NCBI RefSeq assembly: GCF_014196835.1
Contig: NZ_JACIEK010000001.1
Span: forward strand, 124,001-188,000
From: Aureimonas pseudogalii
GTDB taxonomy: Bacteria; Pseudomonadota; Alphaproteobacteria; Rhizobiales; Rhizobiaceae
Length of the DNA stretch: 64,000 nucleotides
Reading direction: 5' to 3'
In this document: positions 21,338 to 31,971 of the stretch, one piece after another
How the letters are laid out: every line of letters begins with the position of its first letter
Numbering within the stretch: position 1 is the first letter of the stretch
Made by a program: the position numbers and the translations under genes
Notes under the pieces: model-generated
What the model saw: only the letters and a program-made list of their open reading frames with translations
The model's database searches: none
What the model was told of the DNA's origin: nothing

Positions 21338-22866
21338 CAGTCCCTCCAGAAGCCGGGCGAGAAGAGGACGAGCACGGTCACGATCTCGAGCCGCCCCATC
21401 AGCATGAGGAAGGACAGGATGGCGAGCGCCGGTGCCGGCAGGCTCGAGAAGTTTCCGGCGGGGCCGACCACCGGCCCGAAGCCCGGCCCGACATTGCCGA
21501 TCGCGGTGAGCGAGGCGGAAAAGGCGGTGAGAAGATCGACGCCGCAGATCGAAAGGGCGGTGGTGCCGAGAAGCAGCGAGAGGAAGAACAGGAAGATGAA
21601 GATGGTGACGCCCTGCAGCACCTCCTGCGAAATGTACTCGTGGCCGTATTTCAGCCGTCGCACCGAGTGCGGGCGGATGACCCGTTCGAAATCGGCCCGC
21701 ACGAGCTGGTAGAGGATGAGGATGCGGTTGACCTTCACGCCGCCCGACGTCGATCCCGCGCAGCCGCCGATGAACATGGCGAGGAAGAAGACCCCGATCG
21801 CGGCATTCGACCAGAGCGTATAGTCGCCCGCGGCAAAGCCCGTGGTGGTGATCACCGAGACGAGATTGAAGGTCGAGGACAGCAACGCCTCGCCCGCCGG
21901 CACGCCGTTCAGCCCCATGCGCAGCGCCGCCAGCACGAGGATGAGGACGGAGGTGATACCGAGAAACAGGGGTACCTGCGGATCGCGCCAGCGCTGGAAC
22001 CGGCGCGGCAGGAAAAGCCGGACGTAGAGCACGAAGGGCAGCGCACCCAGGAGCATGAAGATGGTCGCGACCATGAGGATCGGTCCGCTGCGAAAGAAGC
22101 CGAGACTCGCGTCATGAGTGGAGAAGCCGCCGGTCGCCAGCGTCGACATCGCGTGGTTCACCGCGTCGAAGAGCGACATGCCGAGCGCGTAGTAGAGGAT
22201 GGCGCAGACGAAGGTCATGCCGGCATAGATGGCGGTGATCCCGGCGGCGAGCTGGTTGACGCGGGGCAGAAGCTTGCCGGAGCGGTCGGAGCTTTCGAGC
22301 TGGAACAACGCGAGACCACCGACGCGCAGCGAGGGCAGGATGAGGAGCGCCATGCCGACGATGCCGATGCCGCCGAGAAAGCTGAGGAGCGAGCGCCACA
22401 TCAGTAGCCCGCGCGGCAGGGCGTCCAGCCCGGTGATGACGGTGGCGCCGGTGGTGGTCAGCCCCGACATCGATTCGAACCACGCGGCGGCGAAGCCGAG
22501 GTCGATCGAGGCGAAGTAGAAGGGCAAGGCGCCGATGAACGAGGCGCTCGTCCAGATGCTGGTGACGAGCAGGAAGCCGAGACGCGGCGTCGGCCGAAAC
22601 CGCTCGCCGCTCGTGGCCGCCGCGATGAGCGAGCAGATCGCGGCCGTCACCGTGCCCGATCCCACGAAGACCACCCAGTCGCGGTTGGCGTCGGCGATGT
22701 CCACAAGCGCGGGCACGAGCATCGCGCCGGAGAGGATCAGGCCGAAGATCGCGGTGATATGGGCAATGATTCGGAAGATGGCGTGCCCCCGCGGCTCGGG
22801 TTGTCGTGCGGCGCCCTCTCCCGCGAGGCGCCGGAGCGGGCGAGCCGCCCTCCTCGGCGCCCGCAT
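21337..22866 (-). CDS. trkH: TrkH-family potassium uptake membrane subunit
   Basis: 509 residues with about ten hydrophobic segments and the four pore loops of the Trk/Ktr family: MSGLTTTGATV, STLATGGFSTHD, TTTGFAAGDY and AIGNVGPGFG, each with the selectivity glycine. It moves K+ into the cell; normally it works with the peripheral NAD-binding subunit TrkA, which is not in this window. The start at 22866 is the only ATG that keeps the first membrane helix whole and gives a basic N-terminus of about 28 residues; no good ribosome-binding site is seen. It lies 56 bp beyond the ABC exporter gene, with a hairpin between. Confidence 0.93.
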   Translation of the reverse strand: MRAPRRAARPLRRLAGEGAARQPEPRGHAIFRIIAHITAIFGLILSGAMLVPALVDIADANRDWVVFVGSGTVTAAICSLIAAATSGERFRPTPRLGFLLVTSIWTSASFIGALPFYFASIDLGFAAAWFESMSGLTTTGATVITGLDALPRGLLMWRSLLSFLGGIGIVGMALLILPSLRVGGLALFQLESSDRSGKLLPRVNQLAAGITAIYAGMTFVCAILYYALGMSLFDAVNHAMSTLATGGFSTHDASLGFFRSGPILMVATIFMLLGALPFVLYVRLFLPRRFQRWRDPQVPLFLGITSVLILVLAALRMGLNGVPAGEALLSSTFNLVSVITTTGFAAGDYTLWSNAAIGVFFLAMFIGGCAGSTSGGVKVNRILILYQLVRADFERVIRPHSVRRLKYGHEYISQEVLQGVTIFIFLFFLSLLLGTTALSICGVDLLTAFSASLTAIGNVGPGFGPVVGPAGNFSSLPAPALAILSFLMLMGRLEIVTVLVLFSPGFWRD

Positions 22867-22889
22867 CGCCCCGTGCTTCTAGAAGATTT

Positions 22890-22921
22890 CCCCGCCGTCG
22901 CAAACCGGCGCAACGGCGGGG
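22890..22921 (-). terminator. Hairpin between the ABC exporter gene and trkH
   Basis: Nine-base arms CCCCGCCGT / ACGGCGGGG around a 14-base loop, directly after the exporter stop and followed (in the direction of transcription) by AAATCTTCT. It may be a weak terminator or an attenuator that sets trkH expression; there is no U-tract. Confidence 0.5.
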
Positions 22922-22922
22922 G

Positions 22923-24740
22923 TCAGTGCGTACCGGCTTGCGACCCGTCGGCGAGAAGCGCGGTGCCGCCCTGCTCCTCCGTCATCCCCCGGTAGAGCCC
23001 GCCCCACCGACGCATCAGCGCGTCCGGCGCGCCGTCTTCGGCGATGCGGCCGCGGTCGAAGACGAGGATGCGGTCGAGCGCGCGCACCGTGGACAGTCGA
23101 TGCGCAATCACCAGCGCCGTGCGGCCCTGCATCAGCGTCTCCATCGCGGCCTGGATCAGGCGTTCGGAATGTGAATCGAGCGCCGAGGTCGCCTCGTCCA
23201 GCACCAGAATCGGCGCGTCGGCAAGGAAGGCCCGCGCCAGGGCGATGCGCTGCCGCTCGCCGCCCGACAGCTTCACGCCGCGCTCGCCGACCGTGGTCTC
23301 GTAGCCCATCGGCAGGCGCTCGATGAACTCCGCGGCGCTGGCGAGTTCCGCCGCCCGTTCGATCTCCGCCCGGCTGGCCTCGGGCCGCGCATAGGCGATG
23401 TTGTCGCGCAGCGAGCGGTGGAAGAGGATCGATTCCTGCGGCACGATGGCGATCGAGCGCCGCAGCGAGCGTTGCGTCACCGCGTCGATCCGCTGGCCGT
23501 CGATGCGGATCGCGCCGTCGGTGACGTCGTGGAGCCGCTGGATCAGCTTCACGAAGGTGGTCTTGCCCGAGCCGGAATGCCCCACCAGACCGACGCGCTG
23601 GCCGGCGGGAACGTGCACGTCGAGCCCGTCGTAGAGCGGACGCTCGTGGCCGGCATAGTGGAAGCGCACCGCCTCGAACCGGATTTCGCCGCGGTCCACC
23701 TGCAAGGCGGGGGCGTTTGGCACATCGACGATGTCCGGCCGCTCGTCGTGGAGATCGACGAGTTCCTCCATCTCGTTCACCGAGCGCTGGAAGTTGTTCA
23801 CGTGCATGCCGATGTCGCGCAGATACCCGTGCACCACGAAATAGGTGGTGAGGAGATAGGCGACGTCGCCTGGGCTCGCCTGACCGCGATGCCAGAGCCA
23901 GAGCGCGGCGATCGCCATCGAGATGCGCATGAACCAGAGGATCGCAGTCTGGATCGTGCCGGCATAGGTGTGGCGCATCCAGGTGCGGCGCGTCTCGCCG
24001 CTCCATTCGGCCAGCGCCTCGCCGAGCCGCGCCTCCTCGCGGGCCTCGGCACCGAAGGCCTTGACGACGCCGTTGCAGGCCAGCGCATCGGCCAGCACGC
24101 CGCCGACGCGCGTGTCCATCTGGTTCGAGACGCGCGAGGCCGGCGCCACGTAGGCGACCGAGAGCCAGACGGTCGCGGCGACATAGAGCGCCGCGCCCAC
24201 CGCCATCACCAGACCCATGAGCGGCCATTGCACGGCGAGCAGCAACACCGTGCCGACGAGCACAACGGCGGAGGGCCAGAGCGCCAGCAGCAGGATGTCG
24301 TGCAGGAGATCGAGCGACCACATGCCCCGCGTGATCTGACGCACCACAGAGCCGGAGAAGCTGTTGGCGTGCCAGTCGGCGGAGAAATGCTGGACGCGCG
24401 CGAAGCCCCCGGCCGCCGTGCGCTGCATGATGCGCAGCGTCATCGGCACCACCGAGGCCCACGCCCAGTGGCGAAAGCCAAGAAAGGCGAGGCCGAGCGC
24501 GCCCATGGCAAGGAGCGCCGTGAGCGCCGCCCGCAGCGCGCCGGGCTCGCCGGTGCCGGCAGTCACCGCGTCCACCAGTCGTCCCGCGAAGAAGGGAATG
24601 AAGATGTCGGCGAGCGTCGCCAGGGTGATCGCGCCGGCGACGGTGGCGACGAGGCGCTTCTCCGAGCGCCAGTTGCGAACGGTGAAACGCAGGACGTTCC
24701 GAATCGCCTGTCCGCGATCGGTTTCAAGGGAAGCACTCAT
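22923..24740 (-). CDS. ABC exporter, fused membrane and ATP-binding domains
   Basis: 605 residues: an N-terminal six-helix exporter domain (about residues 30-330) and a C-terminal ATPase. Motifs are intact: Walker A GLVGHSGSGKTT, Q-loop VPQES, signature KLSGGERQR, Walker B ILVLDEATSALD and H-loop AHRLST. It is a half-transporter that should act as a homodimer in the inner membrane, like MsbA and multidrug exporters; the substrate is unknown. Its neighbours (trkH, GT25, lpsB) allow a role in envelope lipid or polysaccharide export, but that is a guess from position. Divergent from trxB. Confidence 0.93.
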   Translation of the reverse strand: MSASLETDRGQAIRNVLRFTVRNWRSEKRLVATVAGAITLATLADIFIPFFAGRLVDAVTAGTGEPGALRAALTALLAMGALGLAFLGFRHWAWASVVPMTLRIMQRTAAGGFARVQHFSADWHANSFSGSVVRQITRGMWSLDLLHDILLLALWPSAVVLVGTVLLLAVQWPLMGLVMAVGAALYVAATVWLSVAYVAPASRVSNQMDTRVGGVLADALACNGVVKAFGAEAREEARLGEALAEWSGETRRTWMRHTYAGTIQTAILWFMRISMAIAALWLWHRGQASPGDVAYLLTTYFVVHGYLRDIGMHVNNFQRSVNEMEELVDLHDERPDIVDVPNAPALQVDRGEIRFEAVRFHYAGHERPLYDGLDVHVPAGQRVGLVGHSGSGKTTFVKLIQRLHDVTDGAIRIDGQRIDAVTQRSLRRSIAIVPQESILFHRSLRDNIAYARPEASRAEIERAAELASAAEFIERLPMGYETTVGERGVKLSGGERQRIALARAFLADAPILVLDEATSALDSHSERLIQAAMETLMQGRTALVIAHRLSTVRALDRILVFDRGRIAEDGAPDALMRRWGGLYRGMTEEQGGTALLADGSQAGTH

Positions 24741-25196
24741 GGGGGTCGCGACGACGGCCTTCGGGCGCGTCGTCTCCTCTCCTGTCGGCTCAGCGAGCCG
24801 GATGTATCGCGGGAGAGAACCGGATCATCGATGCCGGATTCTCGGGACGTGCGCGGCCGTCGGTGGTCAGATCAGGGCTGACGCCGAAACGGTAATGGCC
24901 TTTGCCATGCAGACTGCGGGACGCAGCATCGAGGCGTGACGACGGGCGCCGGCGGGGGAGTTCAGTGCGGATCTGTGCATGCGCCTCCCCTTTCTCGTCC
25001 GAGAGTTCGATGGAGGCGAACCTAGACGGGCGGTCGGTGGCGCGTCCACCCCGGCGCTCCGGTCGCGGCATCGAAAACCCGTGCATGTGTTGCCGATCGG
25101 CAACGGACGCGGTTGTCAGGGCGCCACCGCCTCCTCTATTGAAGAAAGAGGCGATCGGCGCCATCTGCGGAGCCGATCCAGCAGCGAGTCCGATCC
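24741..25196. promoter_or_regulatory. Divergent intergenic region upstream of the ABC exporter and trxB
   Basis: 456 bp. Short frames on the minus strand have no ribosome-binding site and an artefact-like composition. It must hold the promoters of both divergent genes, but no clear -35/-10 pair was found. No RNA gene or strong hairpin was seen. LsrB in related bacteria is redox-responsive, so an operator here is possible but not visible. Confidence 0.35.
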
Positions 25197-26174
25197 ATGA
25201 CCCAGCGCCACGCGGAAATCCTCGTCATCGGCTCCGGCCCGGCCGGTTACACGGCTGCGATCTATGCCGCGCGCGCCATGATGAAGCCGTTGCTCGTCGC
25301 CGGCCTGCAGGAGGGCGGCCAGCTCACCATCACCTCCGACGTCGAGAACTATCCGGGCTACCGCGATCCGATCGGCGGGCCGTTCCTGATGGAAGAGATG
25401 AAGCAGCAGGCGCTGAACGTCGGCGCCGAGATGGCGTCCGACCTGATCGTCGAGGCCGACCTGTCGCGCCGTCCCTTCCGCTTCGTGGGCGACAGCGGCA
25501 CGGTCTATACGGCGGACGCCGTGATCGTCGCCACAGGCGCGCAGGCGCGCTGGCTCGGGCTCGAGTCGGAGGCGGCGTTCCAGGGCTTCGGCGTCTCGGC
25601 CTGCGCCACCTGCGACGGCTTCTTCTACCGCGGAAAGGACGTGGTCGTGGTCGGCGGCGGCAACACGGCGGTGGAGGAGGCGCTCTACCTTTCCAACATC
25701 GCCAAATCGGTGACGGTGGTTCACCGCCGATCCGAGTTCCGCGCCGAGCGCATCATGCAGAACCGCCTCTTCGCGCGCCACAACGTCCGCGTGATCTGGA
25801 ACGCCGAGGTCGCGGAGATCACTGGCACGACGAAGCCGATGAAGTCGGTCACGGGCGTGCGCCTGCGCGACCGCACCAGCGGCGAGATCACCGAGCACGC
25901 CACGCATGGCGTGTTCGTCGCCATCGGCCATGCGCCGGCGACTGAGGTCTTCGGCGACCAGCTGCGCCAGAAGGACGGCGGCTATCTCTGGGTCGAGCCG
26001 GGCACCACGAAGACCTCGGTCGAGGGCGTGTTCGCGGCCGGCGACGTCGCCGACGACGTCTACCGTCAGGCGGTGACGGCGGCGGGGCTGGGTTGCATGG
26101 CGGCGCTGGAGGCCGAGCGCTGGCTCACCGCGATGGCCGTGCAGACCGATCAGCAGCAGCAGGCGGCGGAATAA
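25197..26174 (+). CDS. trxB: Thioredoxin reductase
   Basis: 325 residues, the usual length. It uses NADPH to reduce thioredoxin through FAD and a redox-active disulfide. FAD-binding GSGPAGYTAAIYAARA is at residues 12-27, the catalytic Cys136-Ala-Thr-Cys139-Asp is intact, the NADPH-binding VVVGGGNTAVEEALYL follows, and the C-terminal FAD segment GVFAAGDVADDVYRQAVTAAG is present. It lies directly before lsrB (43 bp), an arrangement also known in Sinorhizobium, which links the reductase to a thiol- and oxidative-stress regulator. Confidence 0.97.
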   Translation: MTQRHAEILVIGSGPAGYTAAIYAARAMMKPLLVAGLQEGGQLTITSDVENYPGYRDPIGGPFLMEEMKQQALNVGAEMASDLIVEADLSRRPFRFVGDSGTVYTADAVIVATGAQARWLGLESEAAFQGFGVSACATCDGFFYRGKDVVVVGGGNTAVEEALYLSNIAKSVTVVHRRSEFRAERIMQNRLFARHNVRVIWNAEVAEITGTTKPMKSVTGVRLRDRTSGEITEHATHGVFVAIGHAPATEVFGDQLRQKDGGYLWVEPGTTKTSVEGVFAAGDVADDVYRQAVTAAGLGCMAALEAERWLTAMAVQTDQQQQAAE

Positions 26175-26217
26175 GCGTCGGCTCAAGACGCATCGAGGGG
26201 GAGGCATAGCGAAACTG

Positions 26218-27114
26218 ATGGCGCTCGACTGGGACAAGCTGCGAATTTTCCACGCAGCCGCCGAAGCCGGGTCCTTCACCCACGCGGCCAACGCCCTGAA
26301 CCTCAGCCAGTCCGCAATCTCGCGGCAGGTGGCCGCGCTGGAACAGGAGATCGGCGCGCCGCTCTTCCACCGGCATGCGCGCGGCCTTGTTCTGTCGGAG
26401 CCCGGCGAGCTTCTCTATCAAACCGCGTCGGACGTTCTGAAGCGCCTCGAAAACGTGCGCATGCAGCTGACGGAGACGCGCGAGAAGCCGACCGGCAAGC
26501 TGCGCGTCACCACCACGGTCGGCCTCGGCTCGGGCTGGCTGACGCAGCGCGCGCAGGAGTTTCTCGAGCTCTATCCCGAGCTGGAGCTGCAGCTCGTCTT
26601 CGACAACGAGGAGATCGACCTCACCATGCGCAAGGCGGACGCGGCCATCCGCCTGCGCCAGCCCCAGCAGCCCGATCTCATCCAGCGCCGCCTCTTCACG
26701 GTCCATCTCCACGTCTACGCCGCGCCCGCCTATCTCGCGCGCTACGGCACGCCCGAGACGACCGACGACCTGGAGCGCCACCGCATCATCACCTTCGGCG
26801 AGCCCGCGCCGAACTATCTGAAGAACCTCAACGCGCTGGAGACCGCCGGCCTGCCCGACGGCCAGAGCCGGCCGTCGATCCTGCAGATCAACAACCTGAT
26901 GGCGATGAAGTCGGCCATCGAGCGCGGCATCGGGTTGGCGCTGCTGCCGGACTACATGATCGACAAGGACACCAAGCTCGTCCAGGTGCTGCCCGACCTC
27001 GATCTCGCGTCCTTCGACACGTATCTCTGCTATCCCGAGCAGCTGCGAGACGCCGCCAAGCTCAAGGTGTTCCGCGACTTCCTCATCGGCAAGGCGCGCA
27101 CCTGGTCTTATTGA
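26218..27114 (+). CDS. lsrB: LysR-family regulator LsrB/VtlR
   Basis: 298 residues. The N-terminal winged helix-turn-helix (LRIFHAAAEAGSFTHAANAL to SAISRQVAALE) and the C-terminal effector domain are those of LysR regulators. The overall sequence and the position after trxB match LsrB of Sinorhizobium and VtlR of Brucella, which control oxidative-stress and LPS genes or AbcR small RNAs and are needed for host interaction. A Cys in the effector part (TYLCYPEQ) fits a redox-sensing role reported for LsrB, though whether it is the same residue was not checked. The start ATG at 26218 is the one closest to the family N-terminus. Convergent with chrA, 9 bp apart. Confidence 0.88.
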   Translation: MALDWDKLRIFHAAAEAGSFTHAANALNLSQSAISRQVAALEQEIGAPLFHRHARGLVLSEPGELLYQTASDVLKRLENVRMQLTETREKPTGKLRVTTTVGLGSGWLTQRAQEFLELYPELELQLVFDNEEIDLTMRKADAAIRLRQPQQPDLIQRRLFTVHLHVYAAPAYLARYGTPETTDDLERHRIITFGEPAPNYLKNLNALETAGLPDGQSRPSILQINNLMAMKSAIERGIGLALLPDYMIDKDTKLVQVLPDLDLASFDTYLCYPEQLRDAAKLKVFRDFLIGKARTWSY

Positions 27115-27123
27115 GGCCAGCGC

Positions 27124-28503
27124 TCAAACGAGCGTCCACGCCGCGCCCGCCGCGCCCGCGAGCGCGATCAGCAGGGGCACGCCGACCCGGCCGACGAAGA
27201 GCAGCAGCACGGCGAGAACCGTCAGCCCCGCGGCTGCCGGATCGAAGCTCGCGAGCACCGGCATGTCGAAGCGCACCCATCCCACGTCGACGGGCGCCGT
27301 CTGCCGGAAGAGCGCATGGAGCGCGAACCAGAGGCCGAGATTGGCGATGACGCCGACCACGGCCGCGGAGATCGCCGCCAGGGCGAAGCCGAGCGAGCGG
27401 TTGCCGCGCAGCCGCTCCACGAAGGGCGCACCGGCGAAGATCCAGAGGAAGCAGGGCGCGAAGGTGACGAACGTGGTCAGCACCGCGCCGAGCGTGCCCG
27501 CGAGATAGGGGTCGAGCCCTCCCGGCTGGCGGAAGGCGCCGAGAAAGCCGACGAACTGCGTGACCATGATCAGCGGCCCCGGCGTCGTCTCGGCCAGACC
27601 CAGCCCGTCCAGCATCTCGCCCGGGCGAAGCCAACCATGCACTTCCACAGCCTGCTGGGCGACATAGGCGAGCACCGCGTAGGCGCCGCCGAAGGTGACC
27701 ACGGCCATCTGTGAGAAGAACAGCGCGATCTCGGCGAAGACGTCGGCGCGCCCGAGCCAGAGCACGAGGAGCACGACGGGCACGAGCCAGATCGCGGCCA
27801 CGGCGGCGCAGACCCGCAGGGTCGCACGCCGCTCAGTCGGACCGGCCCGGTGCAATCCGGCGCCGAGGGCGGAAGCGGCGTCGCCGAAGCCATCGGCACC
27901 GGCAGGACCGGGCGGCACTGCGAAGAGAGACCACCCCATGCGCGAGGCGAGGAAGCCGAGGAGGCCGGCCCCCAGCACGATCGCCGGAAACGGGACGGCG
28001 AGAACGAAGATGGCGAGGAACGCCGCGGTGGCGACGGCCCGGGCCGCGGGCGTGCGCAGGGCGCGGCGCCCGACGCGCAGCACCGCCTGCAGCACGATGG
28101 CGATCACCGCCGCCTTCAGGCCAAACAGCAATCCGGTGACGAGCGGCACGTGGCCGAAGGCGACGTAGACGAAGCTGAGGCCGAGCATGGCCAGAAAGCC
28201 GGGCAGCACGAACAGCCCGCCCGCGATCAGCCCGCCGCGCGTGCCGTGCAGCAGCCAGCCGACATAGGTCGCCAACTGCTGCGCCTCGGGGCCGGGCAGC
28301 AGCATGCAGAAATTCAGCGCATGGAGAAACCGGCCCTCCCCGATCCAGCGCTTCTCCTCCACGAGGATGCGGTGCATCACCGCGATCTGCCCGGCCGGAC
28401 CGCCGAAGGACAGCGCAGCGATACGCGCGAAGACACGCGTCGCCTCGCGCTGCGAGATGCCGTGCTCGTGACGTGAGAGGTCTGAAACCGGCGAGAGCGT
28501 CAC
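27124..28503 (-). CDS. chrA: Chromate transporter ChrA family
   Basis: 459 residues, the long two-domain form of the CHR family. Each half begins with the family's conserved loop: RIAALSFGGPAGQIAVMHR near residue 22 and FSQMAVVTFGGAYAVLAY in the second half, with LPGPEAQQLATYVGWL and AETTPGPLIMVTQFVGFLGAF as the matching motifs. About ten hydrophobic segments are seen. Members expel chromate in sulfate/chromate exchange. A GTG start at 28503 is preferred; an ATG at 28638 would overlap the divergent DUF3095 gene and add a non-protein-like leader. The ribosome-binding site is weak. Confidence 0.9.
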   Translation of the reverse strand: MTLSPVSDLSRHEHGISQREATRVFARIAALSFGGPAGQIAVMHRILVEEKRWIGEGRFLHALNFCMLLPGPEAQQLATYVGWLLHGTRGGLIAGGLFVLPGFLAMLGLSFVYVAFGHVPLVTGLLFGLKAAVIAIVLQAVLRVGRRALRTPAARAVATAAFLAIFVLAVPFPAIVLGAGLLGFLASRMGWSLFAVPPGPAGADGFGDAASALGAGLHRAGPTERRATLRVCAAVAAIWLVPVVLLVLWLGRADVFAEIALFFSQMAVVTFGGAYAVLAYVAQQAVEVHGWLRPGEMLDGLGLAETTPGPLIMVTQFVGFLGAFRQPGGLDPYLAGTLGAVLTTFVTFAPCFLWIFAGAPFVERLRGNRSLGFALAAISAAVVGVIANLGLWFALHALFRQTAPVDVGWVRFDMPVLASFDPAAAGLTVLAVLLLFVGRVGVPLLIALAGAAGAAWTLV

Positions 28504-28636
28504 GGCGTACCTGCGGATGGTGGCCGTGTCGGCGGCGAGAGGATGACAGCGACTACCAAACCGATATGACAAGAGGGTCACACCGCGCGGGCGACGGCTC
28601 GAACGAGCCGAGCATCGAAAAGATCGGAGGGACGGC

Positions 28637-29839
28637 ATGCCGGACGAGACCCACGACGCCCTAGACTTCTATATGAATCTGCCGACCGAGCACACCATCG
28701 CGCGCCTGGCGGGAGACGCAGCGTATGCCCCGCTCCCCGAGGGCTGGTTCGTCGGCACCACGGATCTCGTGGATTCCACCGGCGAGATCGCGCGCGGACG
28801 TTACAAGATCGTCAACACGGCAGCCGCCTCGGTCATCGCGGCCCTCTCCAACGCCCTGAAGGGCCGCGAGTTTCCGTTCGTCTTCGCCGGCGACGGCGCG
28901 AGCTTCGTGCTCCCCGGAGCGCTCGCGCCCCTCGCGGCCCGCGTCCTCGGCTCGCTCGTGCGCTTCGTGGCCGACAGCTTCGACATGCGCCTTCGCACCG
29001 CGCTGGTGCCGGTCGAGACGATCCGCGCGGCGGGACACGAGGTCCGCGTGGCGCGATACGGTCCCTCGCCCGACGTCGCCTACGCGATGTTCACGGGAGG
29101 CGGACTGGCGTTCGCGGAAGCGCGGATGAAGGCCGGCGAGTTCGCGCTTCCGCCCGGCGAGGCGGGCGAGCGACCGGACCTCTCCGGCCTCACCTGCCGC
29201 TTCGACGAGATCCCGGCGACGCGCGGCGTCGTCCTCTCGCTCATCGTGCTGCCGGAGGGTCCGGCCGATTCCGCCTTCGCAGGGCTGACGCAGGAGATCC
29301 TCGCGCTCGCCGACGAGAACCCGGCCGGCGGCAACCCGCTGCCGAAGGGCGGGCCGCCAAGTCCGTGGCGCAGCGCATCCAGCGAGATCGAACGGCGTCT
29401 GCGATCCGCCGCCAGGCCCAACTCCATGCTGGACGGCCGGGTCGCCACGACGGCGCGCACATTCGCCAGCACGGCGATGCTGCGAAGCGGCCGGCGGTTC
29501 GGCCGCTTCGACGCGGCGCGCTACCGACGCGAGCTCGTGGCCAATTCCGACTTCCGCAAGTTCGACGACGGCCTGCGCATGACGATCGACTGCACGCCCG
29601 CCCTCGCCGATCGCATCGAGGCGCGGCTGGTACGGGCGGAGGCCGACGGCATCGCGCGCTCCGGCGCCTTCCGGCAGGGCGCCTCGCTGATGACCTGCTT
29701 CGTGCCCTCGCCGACGCGCAGCGACCACGTCCATTTTCTCGACGGCGCCGGCGGTGGCTATGCGCGCGCGGCCGGCGTGCTCAAGGCCCGCGACGCCGCG
29801 CGAAACGGGGCGCCGGATCGCTCCGACGCCCAGCACTGA
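28637..29839 (+). CDS. DUF3095 family protein (cyclase-like)
   Basis: 400 residues. The N-terminal half has FVGTTDLVDSTGEIARG and FPFVFAGDGASFVLP, with the spacing of the two metal-binding aspartates (D-x-x-x-S/T and G-D-G) of class III nucleotide cyclases. The C-terminal half contains a second conserved region (FRKFDDGLRMTIDCTPA). GGAGGGACGG precedes the ATG at 28637. DUF3095 proteins have no proven activity. They resemble a degenerate or divergent cyclase and are cytoplasmic by lack of membrane segments. The gene is divergent from chrA and convergent with the aminotransferase gene (10 bp apart). Confidence 0.85.
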   Translation: MPDETHDALDFYMNLPTEHTIARLAGDAAYAPLPEGWFVGTTDLVDSTGEIARGRYKIVNTAAASVIAALSNALKGREFPFVFAGDGASFVLPGALAPLAARVLGSLVRFVADSFDMRLRTALVPVETIRAAGHEVRVARYGPSPDVAYAMFTGGGLAFAEARMKAGEFALPPGEAGERPDLSGLTCRFDEIPATRGVVLSLIVLPEGPADSAFAGLTQEILALADENPAGGNPLPKGGPPSPWRSASSEIERRLRSAARPNSMLDGRVATTARTFASTAMLRSGRRFGRFDAARYRRELVANSDFRKFDDGLRMTIDCTPALADRIEARLVRAEADGIARSGAFRQGASLMTCFVPSPTRSDHVHFLDGAGGGYARAAGVLKARDAARNGAPDRSDAQH

Positions 29840-29849
29840 TCGCCCGGTC

Positions 29850-31133
<1,284 letters not shown>

Positions 31134-31277
31134 CTAGTCTCGCCGTCGCTGCGGTGCAAGACGAAAGCACGACGGGCTCATGACGATGGCTGATGGACGC
31201 CATCACGCATCGGAATTGGCCGTCTGGCGCGCGTTGCGGCATGGAACGTCTGCCATCGCAACGAGGAGACGCTCGCC

Positions 31278-31901
31278 ATGATTCCGACCATCCACGGAAT
31301 GCTCGACAGCGGCAACTGCTACAAGCCGCGCCTTCTGATGGCGCTGACCGGTCGCGCGTTCCGGCACAGCGAGGTTTCCACCCGCGACGGCTCCACCCGG
31401 ACGGCCGCGTTCCTCGCGCGCAACCCCGCGGGACAGTGCCCCCTCCTTGAACTCGAGGACGGCCGCATGCTCGCCGAGTCCGATGCCATTCTGGTCTATC
31501 TCGGCGAAGGCACCGCCTTCGCACGCGACGAGCCGTTCGAGCGGGCGCAGATGCTGCGCTGGATGTTCTTCGAGCAGAACGCACACGAGGGCACCGTGGC
31601 CGTGCGCCGTTCGCTCACCGTCTATCCCGAGCGTGCGGCAGCCGCGACGCCCGAGCGCATGGCGCAGACGCTGGCGGGCGGAACCGCGGCGCTCGCCGTC
31701 ATGGAGCGGCATCTGGCGCAGGCCGAGTATTTCGGCGGCGACCGGCCGAGCCTCGCCGACATCGCGCTCTATCCCTACACGGCGTCGGCGCCGGAAGGCG
31801 GCTTCGACCTCGGGCCCCTTCCCGCCGTGCGCCGCTGGCTGGCCCGGATCGAAGCCCTGCCCGGCTACCGACCGCGAGAATGGACGCCGGAGGCGGCCTG
31901 A
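31278..31901 (+). CDS. Glutathione S-transferase family protein
   Basis: 207 residues. The N-terminal thioredoxin-like domain has the cis-proline segment GQCPLLELEDGR and the glutathione-binding ESDAILVYLGEGT. The C-terminal helical domain carries the folding motif around RPSLADIALYPY. The catalytic position near the N-terminus lies in GMLDSGNCYKPR, where Ser or Cys could serve. Substrate unknown; GSTs of this kind detoxify electrophiles or reduce disulfides. GAGGAGACGCTCGCC precedes the ATG at 31278. A hairpin terminator follows. Confidence 0.92.
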   Translation: MIPTIHGMLDSGNCYKPRLLMALTGRAFRHSEVSTRDGSTRTAAFLARNPAGQCPLLELEDGRMLAESDAILVYLGEGTAFARDEPFERAQMLRWMFFEQNAHEGTVAVRRSLTVYPERAAAATPERMAQTLAGGTAALAVMERHLAQAEYFGGDRPSLADIALYPYTASAPEGGFDLGPLPAVRRWLARIEALPGYRPREWTPEAA

Positions 31902-31916
31902 ACCGCCCAACGAAAA

Positions 31917-31940
31917 AGGCCCGCGATCTCTCGCGGGCCT
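31917..31940. terminator. Terminator between GST and PRC-barrel genes
   Basis: Perfect 10-bp stem AGGCCCGCGA / TCGCGGGCCT with loop TCTC. It is preceded by AAAAA (a U-tract for the minus-strand gene) and followed by CCTTC. It lies between the convergent stops at 31901 and 31972 and can serve both. Confidence 0.85.
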
Positions 31941-31971
31941 CCTTCAGAATGGTCTCGCGGGACCAGATGGA

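Noticed and set aside
24790-25164. 124-codon minus-strand frame upstream of the ABC exporter
   Set aside because: No ribosome-binding site, no signal or domain; composition typical of intergenic GC-rich DNA.
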